This document shows positions 44,570-54,209 of a DNA stretch of 64,000 nt, one piece after another. Below the pieces are notes generated by a model, which saw only the letters and a program-made list of their open reading frames with translations, was not told where the DNA came from and did not search any database. Location: contig CAYGOV010000001.1 of the NCBI GenBank assembly GCA_964351625.1, positions 310,001 through 374,000 on the forward strand. Direction: 5' to 3'. Origin of the DNA: Marinoscillum sp964351625. GTDB taxonomy: Bacteria > Bacteroidota > Bacteroidia > Cytophagales > Cyclobacteriaceae. The first letter of the stretch is position 1. Every line of letters starts with the position of its first letter. A program made the position numbers and the translations under genes.

Positions 44570-45907
44570 TCAAGGGATGGTTGCCAAAGTGATTTTCACT
44601 GTTGTTCCTTCATTAATTTTGGAGATGAAATTTATATCACCTTTATGTGCTTTGATGAGGCTATAAGTAATAGAAAGACCGAGACCGGTACCCTGGCCAG
44701 GAGGCTTGGTTGTGAAAAATGGATCTGTTATTTGAGAAAGATACTCTTCTTTAATCCCACAACCAGAGTCAGAAACTTCAATGATTATATGTTGTTCATC
44801 TAATGATGTCGTCACTTTGATTACACCCTTGTCCTCAATAGACTGTAAAGCATTTGTCAAAACATTTGTAAATACTTGGTGGAGCATACCTACATTTCCT
44901 TTGGTGGTCCAGTGAGTACTGGTATAATATTTTTCAATTCCTATCCCATATATTGTTTTCTCCCTGAGCATCAATAGGCAGTTGTCCAAAATAGAATGTA
45001 TATCACATTCTTCATTCATGCTCTTAGTGGTTCTACTGAATTGGTTCAGTCCTTTTACAATTCCTGACGCTCGGTCTATTCCTACTTTGATGTGATTAAG
45101 TAATTCTTCTGTTTTTTCAATGTTAGCACTTTTATTTTCCTCAAAATAGTCTTGAAGGCCAGCATAGCCTCCTAGAATATAGTTCAAAGGATTATTTATT
45201 TCATGCGCTACACCTGCAGTAAGTGTGCCGAGTGAAGCCATTTTCTCAGATTGGATCAATTGAGTTTGAGTATTTTGAAGGTCAAACAAGGTATTGGCCA
45301 GTTCCTGATTAGTTGACTGAAGTTCGGTGTTTTTTGTGTTTAGCTCCTTGGTACGTTCCGCTACAATTAATTCTAACTCTTGTTTATGCTTTTCAAGTGA
45401 GGCATAAAGCTTCTTATGTTCTAGTTCCGCCCCAGCTCTAGCTGCAAATATCATCAGTACGGATTCTAGCGTATGGGTATCAATAATGGCATGTTCATAA
45501 AGAGCAACTATGATACCTGTTGGTTCTTTTTTAGAGTCATATAGTGGGACACCTATATAAGCGTCTATTCCCATATCAATGAGTAGTTGATCATTGGGAA
45601 ATAGTTTTGTGATATCACTTGCATAAGAACAAGCTCTTTGGCCGATCACGTTTTCACATGGCGTATTTTTCAAATCATAGCTGAAATTCTCAATAACTAA
45701 TTGTTTATGAACCAGAGAGATCGTTTCAACGCTGGATTTATCATCTGATAGTTTGCCTACGAATGTATAGTCGGCTTCTAGTATTTCATTCAGTCTTAAG
45801 ACAATCTTTTCAAAAAACTCGTCTCCAAGATTATAAAGGTCATTAGTGGCAGTTTCAATAATGAGGTTGAATCGTTTTTGGAGCTTCAAACATTCTGCAT
45901 TGGTCAT
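44570..45907 (-). CDS. GAF-domain sensor histidine kinase
   Basis: The 445-residue soluble protein has a GAF domain (about 20-160), then a coiled-coil linker (about 160-220; KHKQELELIVAERTKELNTK). HisKA follows with phospho-acceptor His235 in AGVAHEINNPLNYILG, and the HATPase domain has N-box QVFTNVLTNALQSI, G1 DSGCGIKEEY, F-box FFTTKPPGQG and G2 GTGLGLSITYSL. All catalytic boxes are intact. The GAF domain has free Cys but no phytochrome-type pattern. No response regulator lies nearby, so it is an orphan kinase. The signal is unknown. Confidence 0.92.
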   Translation of the reverse strand: MTNAECLKLQKRFNLIIETATNDLYNLGDEFFEKIVLRLNEILEADYTFVGKLSDDKSSVETISLVHKQLVIENFSYDLKNTPCENVIGQRACSYASDITKLFPNDQLLIDMGIDAYIGVPLYDSKKEPTGIIVALYEHAIIDTHTLESVLMIFAARAGAELEHKKLYASLEKHKQELELIVAERTKELNTKNTELQSTNQELANTLFDLQNTQTQLIQSEKMASLGTLTAGVAHEINNPLNYILGGYAGLQDYFEENKSANIEKTEELLNHIKVGIDRASGIVKGLNQFSRTTKSMNEECDIHSILDNCLLMLREKTIYGIGIEKYYTSTHWTTKGNVGMLHQVFTNVLTNALQSIEDKGVIKVTTSLDEQHIIIEVSDSGCGIKEEYLSQITDPFFTTKPPGQGTGLGLSITYSLIKAHKGDINFISKINEGTTVKITLATIP

Positions 45908-46353
45908 ACTTGTGTGGATTAAAACATAATAATTTTAAATTGTGGAAGTATGAATACAGTTTAAATTTTATTTAACATTTGAAATTCAATTAGAGAGTCT
46001 TGTTCATTCAATTTATTTGAGAAAATTACTCATTACCGATTTTATATGCAATGGCAGACTCATATACTGTCTAGTTTATTCTTGATGAATTGTATCAATC
46101 CTTTTTTCTATGGTGTTGATGAACAAAGCATTTTCATATTGAATTAGCTCAATGCTGTGTTTGTTGATGGTTTCATGAAAATGACTGTGGAATTTATCCA
46201 TCGAATGGTCGCTGGCAGATGAAGCAGATTTTAGTAGGTAGGAGCTGTTTTTTCATCAAGGTGAGTAACACTTGATAAGGTCAGTTTGAAGGGGGTAAAC
46301 CTCAATTTCGCCCCCAAATAATCCGATGTATTGAAGCTTAAATAGCTATTAAA
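45908..46353. other. Intergenic region with photolyase/DUF2256 relic
   Basis: Apart from the relic at 46108-46275 I see nothing coding in this 446-base gap. It must hold the histidine kinase promoter at its left end. Confidence 0.5.
46108..46275 (-). pseudogene. Decayed second copy of the photolyase-DUF2256 pair
   Basis: Plus-strand 46112-46150 (GTGTTGATGAACAAAGCATT and on) matches 43984-44030 inside the photolyase gene, and 46200-46272 (TCGAATGGTCGCTGGCAG, then GTAGGTAGGAGCTG, TTTTTTCATC, GTGAGTAAC) matches 44444-44515, the start of DUF2256. The two blocks are in the same order and strand as in the intact pair, but about 400 bases between them are missing. This is a deleted tandem duplicate or a remnant of a rearrangement. 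Confidence 0.7.
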
Positions 46354-47331
46354 TCATATTTCAAAAGCACCCACTGCCTTTTCACAGCTATTCCAGAAGG
46401 TATTGATGTTGGTTTCATCGAATAAGATTTCCTCAGGTTCTAATAGATCGGGGTACCCACTCCAACCAGCTGTAGGTCCGTAGAAGTTTCCTGACTCAGC
46501 TGTTGGGTCCATAGCAGCACGGATGATTCCTGTAGCTCCATCTTCGGCGGATTGTGCTTGATTCATCAACTCACTATTTGCTGCCATTCCACCGTTTGCC
46601 GATGTGGTTACCTGAAGGTTGGTTTGGGCAAGTCCTGGATGCGCCAGAAGCGGTTTGATATTGGTGATCTTTGCAGCTTCTAGTTTGTTCTTCAGTGCAT
46701 AGTTGAATACAGCATTGGCTAGTTTCGTTTGTTGATAGCGGTCCCATCTTGGTCCTTTGAAGTTGTGGTTTTCAGCTTCTGTACCATCTCCACCAAGATT
46801 TCCACCGTTCTTTCCGAAGAAGTCTGGCTTAAGCGGCCCACCCAGTCGTGCCATAGAGCTATGATTGACGATTCTGGCTGCAGAGCTTTTCTTCAATAGT
46901 GGAAACAACTCTTTTGTCAGCAAGAAATGCGAGAGCACATTGGTTTGCATCTGTATGTCATAGCCATCAATGGTAGACATATCCTCCAGAGCCATTACGC
47001 CAGCATTGTTGACCAATACATCTAGAGTGTCATACTTTGCTTTGATGTCTTCAATTGCCTGCTTGACAATATCAAATTTTTGCAAGTCACAATCAATTGC
47101 TTCGAATGTCGCATTGGGAACCGCTTTCGCGAGTTTTTCATGGGATTGCTCTGATCTTGCACTTTTGCGGTTGAGGAGGATTAAAGTTGCGCCTAGTTTG
47201 GCTAATTCTCTTGCACAGATAAAGCCTGTACCGCTGGTAGTTCCGGTTATAGCTACGACCTTGCCAAACATGTCTTGTGAGTGTGCATTGATGACTTCTT
47301 TGAGATGTTGGGTTCTGGTAGGCTTTGCCAT
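46354..47331 (-). CDS. Short-chain dehydrogenase/reductase (retinol-dehydrogenase-like)
   Basis: The 325-residue protein has SDR cofactor motif VAITGTTSGTGFICARELAK (TGxxxGxG), NNAGVMALED, catalytic Ser in RIVNHSSMARLGG, and YxxxK in RYQQTKLANAVF. The form is the longer one seen in WW-domain/retinol dehydrogenase-like enzymes. The cofactor is probably NADP (RK after the second strand in LLNRKSARS). The substrate is unknown. A 9-base-pair hairpin lies in its leader. Confidence 0.88.
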   Translation of the reverse strand: MAKPTRTQHLKEVINAHSQDMFGKVVAITGTTSGTGFICARELAKLGATLILLNRKSARSEQSHEKLAKAVPNATFEAIDCDLQKFDIVKQAIEDIKAKYDTLDVLVNNAGVMALEDMSTIDGYDIQMQTNVLSHFLLTKELFPLLKKSSAARIVNHSSMARLGGPLKPDFFGKNGGNLGGDGTEAENHNFKGPRWDRYQQTKLANAVFNYALKNKLEAAKITNIKPLLAHPGLAQTNLQVTTSANGGMAANSELMNQAQSAEDGATGIIRAAMDPTAESGNFYGPTAGWSGYPDLLEPEEILFDETNINTFWNSCEKAVGAFEI

Positions 47332-47357
47332 GTTGATTGTTTTTTAGGATTAAGGAG

Positions 47358-47385
47358 TCCCGAAAGCAAAACTGCACTTTCGGGA
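47358..47385 (-). other. Hairpin in the leader of the SDR gene
   Basis: TCCCGAAAG and CTTTCGGGA form a perfect 9-base stem around a 10-base loop, 27 bases upstream of the SDR start. It may be the terminator of the upstream methyltransferase transcript or a 5' leader structure; no T-run follows on either strand. Confidence 0.4.
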
Positions 47386-47475
47386 TATGGAGTAAGGTAC
47401 TCAGATCAGAAATGGTTATCACATCTAAGTATCAAGAACCTATTGTTATGCGGTAATTTGTTCATTTAGAATTAA

Positions 47476-48093
47476 CTAAATGGCTTTCTTCCCTATAAAT
47501 CTAATAACACTTCCAACTCCATTGTGGTAGATGCCTTCATTCAGTGCTACTTCTACCTCTTCTAACAGGACGATTTCAAAGTCAGGGAAATTCGCTTGAA
47601 TTGACTCTTTGGAAAATAGGAAATCAACCGTTTTTGGGCCGCCGATATTGGGGTATTTTTCTTGATATTTTATGTGGTTTTTACTGAACCCTTCTAGGAT
47701 GATCATTCCACTGGGTTTGATCAATTCAGCTATCTTTCTATAGTACTTTGACAATAAGGAAGGTGGGAAATGAGCATAAATCAACGCAGCGGCATCATAC
47801 TGGAAATCGACTAATTTGAGATCGTAGAAATCACCAACTTGATAATCGATGGTCACGTTTTCTTGAGCCGCCAGTTTTACGGCCTTGTTTTTGCCCTCAA
47901 TACTAATGTCGAATGCTGTGACTTCCAATCCACTTTTAACTGCGAACACGGCATTGCGTCCTTCACCCTCGGCAGGCATGAGAATTTTACCAGTGGGCTT
48001 GTATTTATCTAGTGACTCTCTAAAAAACTCATTGGGTAAGGTCCCATAAGCGTATTCATTATTAGCATATCGACTGTCCCACATTTCTTTCAT
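47476..48093 (-). CDS. Class-I SAM-dependent methyltransferase (TehB/thiopurine-like)
   Basis: The 205-residue protein opens with MWDSRYANNEYAYGTLPNEF and has motif I KILMPAEGEGRNAVFAVKSG, VTAFDIS, YDAALIYAHFPPSLL and LIKPSGMIILEGFSKNH. These match small TehB-like methyltransferases found widely in Bacteroidota. The usual ExGxG is AEGEGRN. The acceptor, possibly a small thiol or metalloid, is unproven. Confidence 0.88.
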   Translation of the reverse strand: MKEMWDSRYANNEYAYGTLPNEFFRESLDKYKPTGKILMPAEGEGRNAVFAVKSGLEVTAFDISIEGKNKAVKLAAQENVTIDYQVGDFYDLKLVDFQYDAAALIYAHFPPSLLSKYYRKIAELIKPSGMIILEGFSKNHIKYQEKYPNIGGPKTVDFLFSKESIQANFPDFEIVLLEEVEVALNEGIYHNGVGSVIRFIGKKAI

Positions 48094-48232
48094 GTCGTTC
48101 GTTTTTAGAGTTAACCTGTTCAGATCTCAACAAGTTTTTGCCTTTATAGTTGCATGCCGAGGGCTTATTTATCAGAGATCAGTTCATAATTACCGATCCT
48201 AAGAATAATCTCAAGAAGGTAACCTGCTAACG

Positions 48233-49759
48233 CTACAAGATTGATTTGGGCACTACACCTCTAAGCCAAAGTTGGAATCGTTTGTTCTTGTCAGCTTCAT
48301 CATCAGGGTTGAAGTCAGGGGTGATGTGCCATGCGTTTTCTGGCTTGAGCTCTTCTACCATTGTGTTGAACAAGTTTTTCCCAATAGTCGGATCATGGAT
48401 GATAGCGATGCATTCCGTATTCAAATTGGCACTTCTTGGGTCTAAATTGAAGGTGCCGATAACGGCAACTTCCTGATCAATGACCATTGACTTGGCGTGG
48501 AGTCCAAATTTCGGACTGAAATCCATTTTTCTCTGTAAGGCTCCAGTCATTACTCTATATCTTATTTCGGCATCAGGCTTAAATTCATAAATGTCCACTC
48601 CAATAGACATGAGGGTTTCTCGCTCTCGTTTATAGCCGCTAAATGCTTCTAAATTATCAGTAGACATAAGGCTATTGGTTAAAATTTTGATTGTCACCCC
48701 GCGTTCAATTGCTTTTTGAAATAGGGATTGACTCAGCTCAGTAGTCACTAAATAAGGTGATTGGATATAAATAGATTCTTTAGCACTATTAATCAGGTAG
48801 ATCAATGAATCGGTAGTCAAGCCACCGCCTGAGAGACTACCATTTTCATCGTTTTTACCAGGTAGGTCAGAGACAAAAGAAACTTGATCCACCAAGACCA
48901 GCTTGCCTGATTCTAGCATTTGCTGAAATAGGGCCGGAGCAGCACTGATCTTATCGCGTACCTCAGGCCAAAAATTGTAAGGGTTGCATGCATATTGGCG
49001 CAGATATTCGAATTTCACCGCAGCATTTATAACTGCTTCATCTTCCATGAGCAACTCACTGATGGGAACACTCAACGGATCAGCCCAAAATAAAGAGAAG
49101 GACTTGGAGACGTCTTTTGAGACCTCCCCAAGCAGTAATACATCTCGATCTCTGAAATTGTATTCATGATCATAGTCGAAATATTCATCTGCAATATTTC
49201 GACCTCCTGTAATGACCACTCTGTCATCTACGATGAAGGCTTTATTGTGCATCCTCTTATTGAACCCACTAAAATCACTGGTCATGCTATACAATTTCTG
49301 CGGGAGGTTTTTGCCAATATTCGCAGTAGGATTATATATTTTGATAGATAGATTGGGGTGAGCGTCTAATGCCAGCAACTCATCTGCATCGGCTTCCACC
49401 ATGATATCGTCAACGATCATCCGAACCTTTACGCCTCTGTCAGCAGCACGTATTAGGTAATCGATTGCTATCAGTCCTATATTGTCAGCAGAGAATATGA
49501 AGTATTGGATATCAATGGTTTTTTCAGCTGATTCACTTAACCATGCTCGAAATATCATTGACTGATCGCCTTCTTCTAGTACAAAGGTACCAGTCTTGTC
49601 AATCAAGGTATCCGATATCGAAGAGAGCTGATCTGATAAGACAGCAAATTTCCCTTGAGGGAGCTTCGCACAATAGTCCTCATCAATGGATTCATATTGC
49701 CTTACGTCCGAAGCACAAGAAGTAAGAATAAGAACAAGTGTGATTAGCGATAATCTCAT
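48233..49759 (-). CDS. Phospholipase D-family lipoprotein (cardiolipin synthase-like)
   Basis: The 508-residue protein has a lipoprotein signal SLITLVLILTSCASD (Cys15) and two intact HKD motifs: HNKAFIVDDRVVITGGRNIA (His171) and HAKSMVIDQEVAVIGTFNLD (about 422). Both catalytic sites are present, so phosphatidyl transfer or phosphodiester cleavage is likely. Lipid anchoring puts it at the outer membrane or periplasm, as in the YmdC/ClsC-like group. The following YiaA-like gene is 31 bases upstream in the same orientation. Confidence 0.88.
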   Translation of the reverse strand: MRLSLITLVLILTSCASDVRQYESIDEDYCAKLPQGKFAVLSDQLSSISDTLIDKTGTFVLEEGDQSMIFRAWLSESAEKTIDIQYFIFSADNIGLIAIDYLIRAADRGVKVRMIVDDIMVEADADELLALDAHPNLSIKIYNPTANIGKNLPQKLYSMTSDFSGFNKRMHNKAFIVDDRVVITGGRNIADEYFDYDHEYNFRDRDVLLLGEVSKDVSKSFSLFWADPLSVPISELLMEDEAVINAAVKFEYLRQYACNPYNFWPEVRDKISAAPALFQQMLESGKLVLVDQVSFVSDLPGKNDENGSLSGGGLTTDSLIYLINSAKESIYIQSPYLVTTELSQSLFQKAIERGVTIKILTNSLMSTDNLEAFSGYKRERETLMSIGVDIYEFKPDAEIRYRVMTGALQRKMDFSPKFGLHAKSMVIDQEVAVIGTFNLDPRSANLNTECIAIIHDPTIGKNLFNTMVEELKPENAWHITPDFNPDDEADKNKRFQLWLRGVVPKSIL

Positions 49760-49790
49760 GATTAAAGTTCAGTTTGAAGCTATTTGGGGA

Positions 49791-50183
49791 TCAGTCTGAC
49801 ATCTCCATATCATCCCGTACATTCTTCTGTACGGCTATAGCTCCGAATAAGGCCAATAGAAATGAAAAGGCATAAAATCCTTTTTCGCTCGGTAAAAGCT
49901 CAGCATTCCATAGACCTATCACCAAGAGTAGTATTGAGAGGATTGTAGAAAACCAGCAAAGACCGTAATAAATATCTGTGACTTTTATTCCTTCTAGTCT
50001 GTCCCTTACAGCCTTTTGTACCGATATGACCGCAAAGAGGCCGTACATCAATATGGTGAAGTAATAGCCCTTTTCATTGAGCATCATTTCTGCTCTCCAA
50101 AGGCCAACCAGAAACCCAATCATTCCTGCTCCAACTGCCACCCAAGAAGCAGCTATAAAAGCACCTGAAGTTTTTTGACTCAT
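49791..50183 (-). CDS. YiaA/YiaB-family inner-membrane protein
   Basis: The 130-residue protein has two copies of the YiaAB two-helix module: MIGFLVGLWRAEMMLNEKGY with FAVISVQKAVRD, and LLVIGLWNAELLPSEKGFY with GAIAVQKNVRD. Four membrane helices result. The family's role is unknown, with links to stress in enterobacteria. It is probably co-transcribed with the phospholipase D gene that lies 31 bases further along the strand. Confidence 0.88.
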   Translation of the reverse strand: MSQKTSGAFIAASWVAVGAGMIGFLVGLWRAEMMLNEKGYYFTILMYGLFAVISVQKAVRDRLEGIKVTDIYYGLCWFSTILSILLLVIGLWNAELLPSEKGFYAFSFLLALFGAIAVQKNVRDDMEMSD

Positions 50184-50407
50184 ACGTTTAGTGTGTTAGT
50201 GAATACCTAATTTAAGGATTTAAGTGAATGATTTTCAATTATTTGCTACATATACTCGACAAGCCGAATATGAATGTGTTGGCCGGATTTAATTGACTTA
50301 TGATGGTATTGACTCAATATATGCTACCTACAGAAAGCAGTAAGTAAGAATTTCACTTAACTTCAGTGCTTCTCTATATTTCTTTATGTATTGTTAGATA
50401 TACTCTA

Positions 50408-51328
50408 CTACTCCAAACTATCTATCCAATCTGCCAGTCTATCAGGCCATGACTGCAAATGACCTTTGCCCAAAGCCAATCCATAACCGTGTCCTCCAGA
50501 AGGATAGATGTGCATCTCTGAATAAACACCAGCTTTTTGTAAGGCATGATAGAACGATAAGCTATTCTTCACCGGCACGGCCTTATCGTCCGTGGAATGC
50601 ACAATGAAAGTAGGAGGGGTATCCTTGTTCACATGCAATTCATTGGAGTATTGGTCTATTAGTGATTGATCAGGGGTTGTTCCAATCAAGTTATTCCTTG
50701 AGCCCATATGTGTATACTCGGCATCCATGGTAATGACAGGGTAGATGAGAATCATAAAGTCAGGTCTTGCGCTTATAGTGTCAATAGGGCTCGTTTCTTT
50801 CAGGTAATCATCCTTGTAATGTGTGCCTAGAGTAGAGGCCAGATGGCCTCCAGCGGAGAAACCCATGATACCGATTTGGTCCTTTGAGATGTTCCATTTC
50901 TCCGCATTTTGTCTGACAAGTCTCAATGCTCTTTGTGCGTCTTGGAGGGGCGCCCGATGACCCACAATTATCGATTTAGAGTATGGCAATCTGGACTTGA
51001 GGACAAAAGCAGCAATACCTTGGGAATTGAACCATTTCGCAATGTCAGTGCCTTCCCAATCATAAGATAAAAAGCTATATCCTCCCCCAGGGCAGATCAC
51101 TATAGCTTTGCCTGTTGCATTTCGTTTTGCAGGGAGATAGATCTCGAGGGTAGGCTCTTGTACATTTCCAATCCTTATGATCTCTTTAACTTCTTTAGTT
51201 TCTATCTCATTGCTTTTTTGATAATTAGGCATTTCACCTGACTTCCAGAGAGGAATAATGTTTTCTTGCCCAAAGCACAAGCTGATAATGGCTACAAAAA
51301 AAAGACTAAAGAGAAAGAGGTTTTTCAT
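50408..51328 (-). CDS. Secreted alpha/beta hydrolase (BD-FAE / acetylesterase type)
   Basis: The 306-residue protein has a signal peptide (MKNLFLFSLFFVAIISLCFG). The esterase fold carries VICPGGGYSFLSYDWEGTDI (oxyanion loop), GFSAGGHLASTLG (GxSxG nucleophile), STDDKAVPV (acid) and SGGHGYGLALG (His). This pattern belongs to carbohydrate-esterase-like enzymes such as acetyl-xylan or feruloyl esterases of Bacteroidota. No polysaccharide locus surrounds it, so the natural ester is uncertain. Confidence 0.88.
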   Translation of the reverse strand: MKNLFLFSLFFVAIISLCFGQENIIPLWKSGEMPNYQKSNEIETKEVKEIIRIGNVQEPTLEIYLPAKRNATGKAIVICPGGGYSFLSYDWEGTDIAKWFNSQGIAAFVLKSRLPYSKSIIVGHRAPLQDAQRALRLVRQNAEKWNISKDQIGIMGFSAGGHLASTLGTHYKDDYLKETSPIDTISARPDFMILIYPVITMDAEYTHMGSRNNLIGTTPDQSLIDQYSNELHVNKDTPPTFIVHSTDDKAVPVKNSLSFYHALQKAGVYSEMHIYPSGGHGYGLALGKGHLQSWPDRLADWIDSLE

Positions 51329-51567
51329 TTTTGAACTTTTAGTAAAGCTGTAATCAGGGAGTTTTAAAATCTAAATTTAGTCAAGTTTAGGCAGCCGGGC
51401 GAACGTGTAGACTTTGAAGTGAACTTAACCGTTTTGCGATCAAATAGTGTTGAGATTCACAACAAAAAAGAGTAAGAGTTGGATTTATTCAACAAACGAT
51501 CGTATTCTTTAAAAATTAAGCATGAGTTGGACATTAAAGCATATTGCATCGCTATAACTTTGCTTTA

Positions 51568-52707
51568 ATGGAGTCACAAACCAAGCAGCGTATTGCACTG
51601 AGTACCTTCTTCTTCCTCTCTGGGTTCGGTTTTGCCACGTGGACCTCACGCATCCCAACCATCAAGGGCATGCTTGAACTCAATGAAGCTGAGCTTGGGT
51701 CTATACTGCTAGTGATGCCGATCAGTTCATTACTGGGATTGCCTCTTTCGGGTTTTCTTGTATCAAAGTTTGAAACCAGATTCCCTTTGATCATCGCATT
51801 TTGTCTTTATGTATTTGCGCTATTTACTATTGGATTGGCTGACAATGTGCTAGCCTTGACCATTTCCATTTTCTGCGTAGCATTTTTCATGAGAACCGTG
51901 AATATCTCCATGAATACCCAAGCCATTAGCCTGCAGAAAATCATAGGCAAGAAGATCAATGGATCTTTTCATGCGCTCTGGAGTATGGGGGGGATTGTAG
52001 GAGTAAGTTTTACTACACTCATGATTTTGCTCGATGTGGGGATCTTTACGCATTTTATCATCTTTTCTTGTATTGCCATACCAATTGCATTTTTCGCCTT
52101 TCGGCAGTTGCTGAAACATGACATTGCTGCCACTGGGAACAAACTAATTCTTAGCAAGCCTGATCCTTTTATCATGTCATTGGGATTTTTGATCCTTTTT
52201 GCCTCAATATGCGAAGGTGGCATGTTTGACTGGAGTGGTGTCTATTTCAATGAAGTGGTGAAGACCGACGTGTTTACTTTTGGATTCTTACTTTTTATGA
52301 TCAGTATGACCATCTCTCGTTTAGCTTCAGATTGGTTTATAGGCCTGCTGGGCATGAAGCTCACGTTTATGATCTGCGCAATCACCATTACTGTTGGTGT
52401 AGCTATTGCAGTTATCTTCCCTACGTTCTATCCGGCTTTACTGGGATTCTCATTAGTTGGATTAGGTGTAGCACCTGTTGTGCCCATGGCATTGGTAAAT
52501 GCTGGAGATTCCAAAAAGTATTCTCCAGGAATAGCCGTCTCCATTATATCAACTTATAGTACTTCAGGTATGCTCATTGGACCACCCATCATAGGATATC
52601 TGGCACATGCTTTCGATCTCAGAATCTCCTTTATTTTCTTGATGATCATGGGTCTTGCCATCATCCCTGTATCAAGACTTTTCTATAAAATAAAAGAAAG
52701 GAATTAA
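51568..52707 (+). CDS. Major facilitator superfamily transporter
   Basis: The protein (379 residues from ATG 51568; an in-frame start 24 bases earlier is less likely) has 12 helices with MFS motif-A-like FLVSKFETRFPL between helices 2 and 3. Early TFFFLSGFGFATWTSRIPTI and GSFHALWSMGGIVGVSFT match the YbjJ/FucP-like group often annotated as sugar or drug exporters. The substrate is unknown. It converges with the DUF1275 gene. Confidence 0.88.
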   Translation: MESQTKQRIALSTFFFLSGFGFATWTSRIPTIKGMLELNEAELGSILLVMPISSLLGLPLSGFLVSKFETRFPLIIAFCLYVFALFTIGLADNVLALTISIFCVAFFMRTVNISMNTQAISLQKIIGKKINGSFHALWSMGGIVGVSFTTLMILLDVGIFTHFIIFSCIAIPIAFFAFRQLLKHDIAATGNKLILSKPDPFIMSLGFLILFASICEGGMFDWSGVYFNEVVKTDVFTFGFLLFMISMTISRLASDWFIGLLGMKLTFMICAITITVGVAIAVIFPTFYPALLGFSLVGLGVAPVVPMALVNAGDSKKYSPGIAVSIISTYSTSGMLIGPPIIGYLAHAFDLRISFIFLMIMGLAIIPVSRLFYKIKERN

Positions 52708-52745
52708 GGGTAGATAAGGTTCCTCTTAATTTGATAAAGCTGTGG

Positions 52746-53480
52746 TCATGCCTTTTGTTTATACCTTCTCCTGGCTTTTATCAATTGGTACCTAACATCG
52801 TCAAAGAATAAGCTCACGAGTAGAATAAAAGCACCCAAGATCAAAGTGTTTAATTTCCAATCGAGTCTGGAATAAAGAAAACCACCAATTAATCCACCGC
52901 CAAAGAAGAACGAGATGATATAAACCCGCAGTTTGATGGTCGCTTTGAGTTTTTCTCTATGCGGATGTGTTTTCGGAAAGAACAATTGCGAAAGCTCAAT
53001 TCCCAAATCCGTAAAAAGTCCCGTTAAATGGGTGGTTCGTACGATCGCATTTGAAATCTTAGTGACATAAGAGTTTTGTAGCCCCATTGCGAAAAGCAAT
53101 AAACAAGCGATTAAATCTGGATAGTTCAAATCGATGAAATTGCTCAATAACGCAATGGATATGAGCACCAGACATTCAATTATGGTTGGTAAAACATAGA
53201 CATTGAGTTTCTTATTCTCTCTGAATTTTTCAATGAGAAAGCTAGATAAAAAGGAGCCAACCAAGAAGGAGAGTATGTATAGGAGGTAGACGGTGCCTTT
53301 CCAAAGCTCAAAATCCGCAACATCATTGATGAATAGCGCAAAATGACCAGTCACGTTTGTGGTCAATTGCTTAAAGGACAAAAAGCCTGTGACATTTACA
53401 ATACCAGCTACTAAGGATAGGATAGTGGCAATTCGCAGGTTGTGCTTCGGTGTTCTGCTCTTGCCTTGATGTCTAAACAT
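52746..53480 (-). CDS. DUF1275 (YoaK) family membrane protein
   Basis: The 244-residue protein has about six helices with the YoaK signature: SLVAGIVNVTGFLSFKQLTT, NVTGHFALFINDVADFELWK, FAMGLQNSYVTKISNAIVRT and THLTGLFTDLGIELSQL. Function is unknown in the family; the conserved TGxxTNxxG-like elements suggest transport. The gene is preceded on its strand by the first family B repeat about 100 bases away. Confidence 0.88.
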   Translation of the reverse strand: MFRHQGKSRTPKHNLRIATILSLVAGIVNVTGFLSFKQLTTNVTGHFALFINDVADFELWKGTVYLLYILSFLVGSFLSSFLIEKFRENKKLNVYVLPTIIECLVLISIALLSNFIDLNYPDLIACLLLFAMGLQNSYVTKISNAIVRTTHLTGLFTDLGIELSQLFFPKTHPHREKLKATIKLRVYIISFFFGGGLIGGFLYSRLDWKLNTLILGAFILLVSLFFDDVRYQLIKARRRYKQKA

Positions 53481-53584
53481 TCAGTTGGTTGTTGAGGTGG
53501 ATAGTACATGCAACGTAGCTTTCAGAAGGGAGACTATGGATTATGGATATTTAGTTCAGCACTATTTTTAATAAGTGTGGTCCC

Positions 53585-53655
53585 TTGGTTTGAGTCTTCA
53601 CAAACTGGCTATATAGTTTCGATTCGTGAGATAGAAACCGAGGCTTGGAAAGACC
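53585..53655 (+). repeat. Intergenic repeat family B, copy 1
   Basis: Reads TTGGTTTGAGTCTTCACAAA, CTGGCTATATAGTTTCGATT, CGTGAGATAGAAACCGAGGC. It is the left half of the family. It ends three bases before the stop of the broken ParE gene. Confidence 0.75.
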
Positions 53656-53657
53656 AG

Positions 53658-53966
53658 CTATTCATCATTATCAAATTGGTCGAGCGCATTCTCAACATCT
53701 TAGCGTCCAATTATTGTCATTATTTCAACCACATTATCCTTGATGCGGTAGTAAATACTATCAGATCCACAAACACATCATCTATATCCTCTTTTAATAA
53801 AATCTACAGATTCAAATGCCAAAGGTCGCTGGGAGATTATTTCAAAATAACTGTGAAAGGAGTCTAGGTATTTGTCAGCTTGGCTCTCCCCATATTTCTC
53901 AATTCCAAAATGATAAATTCTTATTAAATCTTCTTTGGCAGTATTACTTAATCTATAATTAGCCAT
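53658..53966 (-). pseudogene. ParE/RelE-family toxin with two nonsense codons
   Basis: The minus-strand frame reads ANYRLSNTAKEDLIRIYHFG, then DKYLDSFHSYFEIISQRPLA, FESVDFIKRGYR, a TGA (53778-53780), CVCGSDSIYYRIKDNVVEIM, TIIGR, a TAA (53700-53702), and DVENALDQFDNDE to a final stop at 53658. Ignoring the two stops this is a full ParE toxin of about 102 residues, including the usual C-terminal YYRI and IxGRQD-type strands. Both stops are one C-to-T change from Arg (CGA) and Gln (CAA). The product as encoded lacks the last two beta strands and should be inactive. Overlaps the antitoxin by eight bases. Confidence 0.88.
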
Positions 53967-54198
53967 TGAAGGATGATTTGGCTTGCGCTAATATCTCTTC
54001 TCTACTATCCTGAGTGAACCCACTTTGTTCAGCTTTTTCAAGTTTTAATCTAACTAAATCAATTTGACGCTGTTGGTTTCGTGCCTGTCTCACAAGATCG
54101 TTTACAAGTTCACTTTTACTTGCGTACTCCTTGTTGATCACTTGTGATTTTAACCATTCATCATTCGGTTCTGTTAGTGAAATACTCTGCCTAGCCAT
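53959..54198 (-). CDS. ParD-like antitoxin
   Basis: The 79-residue protein has an N-terminal ribbon-helix-helix (SISLTEPNDEWLKSQVINKE, YASKSELVNDLVRQAR) and a C-terminal toxin-binding tail (GFTQDSREEILAQAKSSFNG). It is intact. A palindromic operator lies 12 bases upstream. With its toxin gene broken it could still neutralise related ParE toxins. Confidence 0.88.
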   Translation of the reverse strand: MARQSISLTEPNDEWLKSQVINKEYASKSELVNDLVRQARNQQRQIDLVRLKLEKAEQSGFTQDSREEILAQAKSSFNG

Positions 54199-54209
54199 GC
54201 TATTTTTTT

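Noticed and set aside
53508..53867. Open frame of 119 codons on the plus strand
   Set aside because: It is made of repeat B copy 1 plus the antisense of the broken ParE gene and has no protein-like features.
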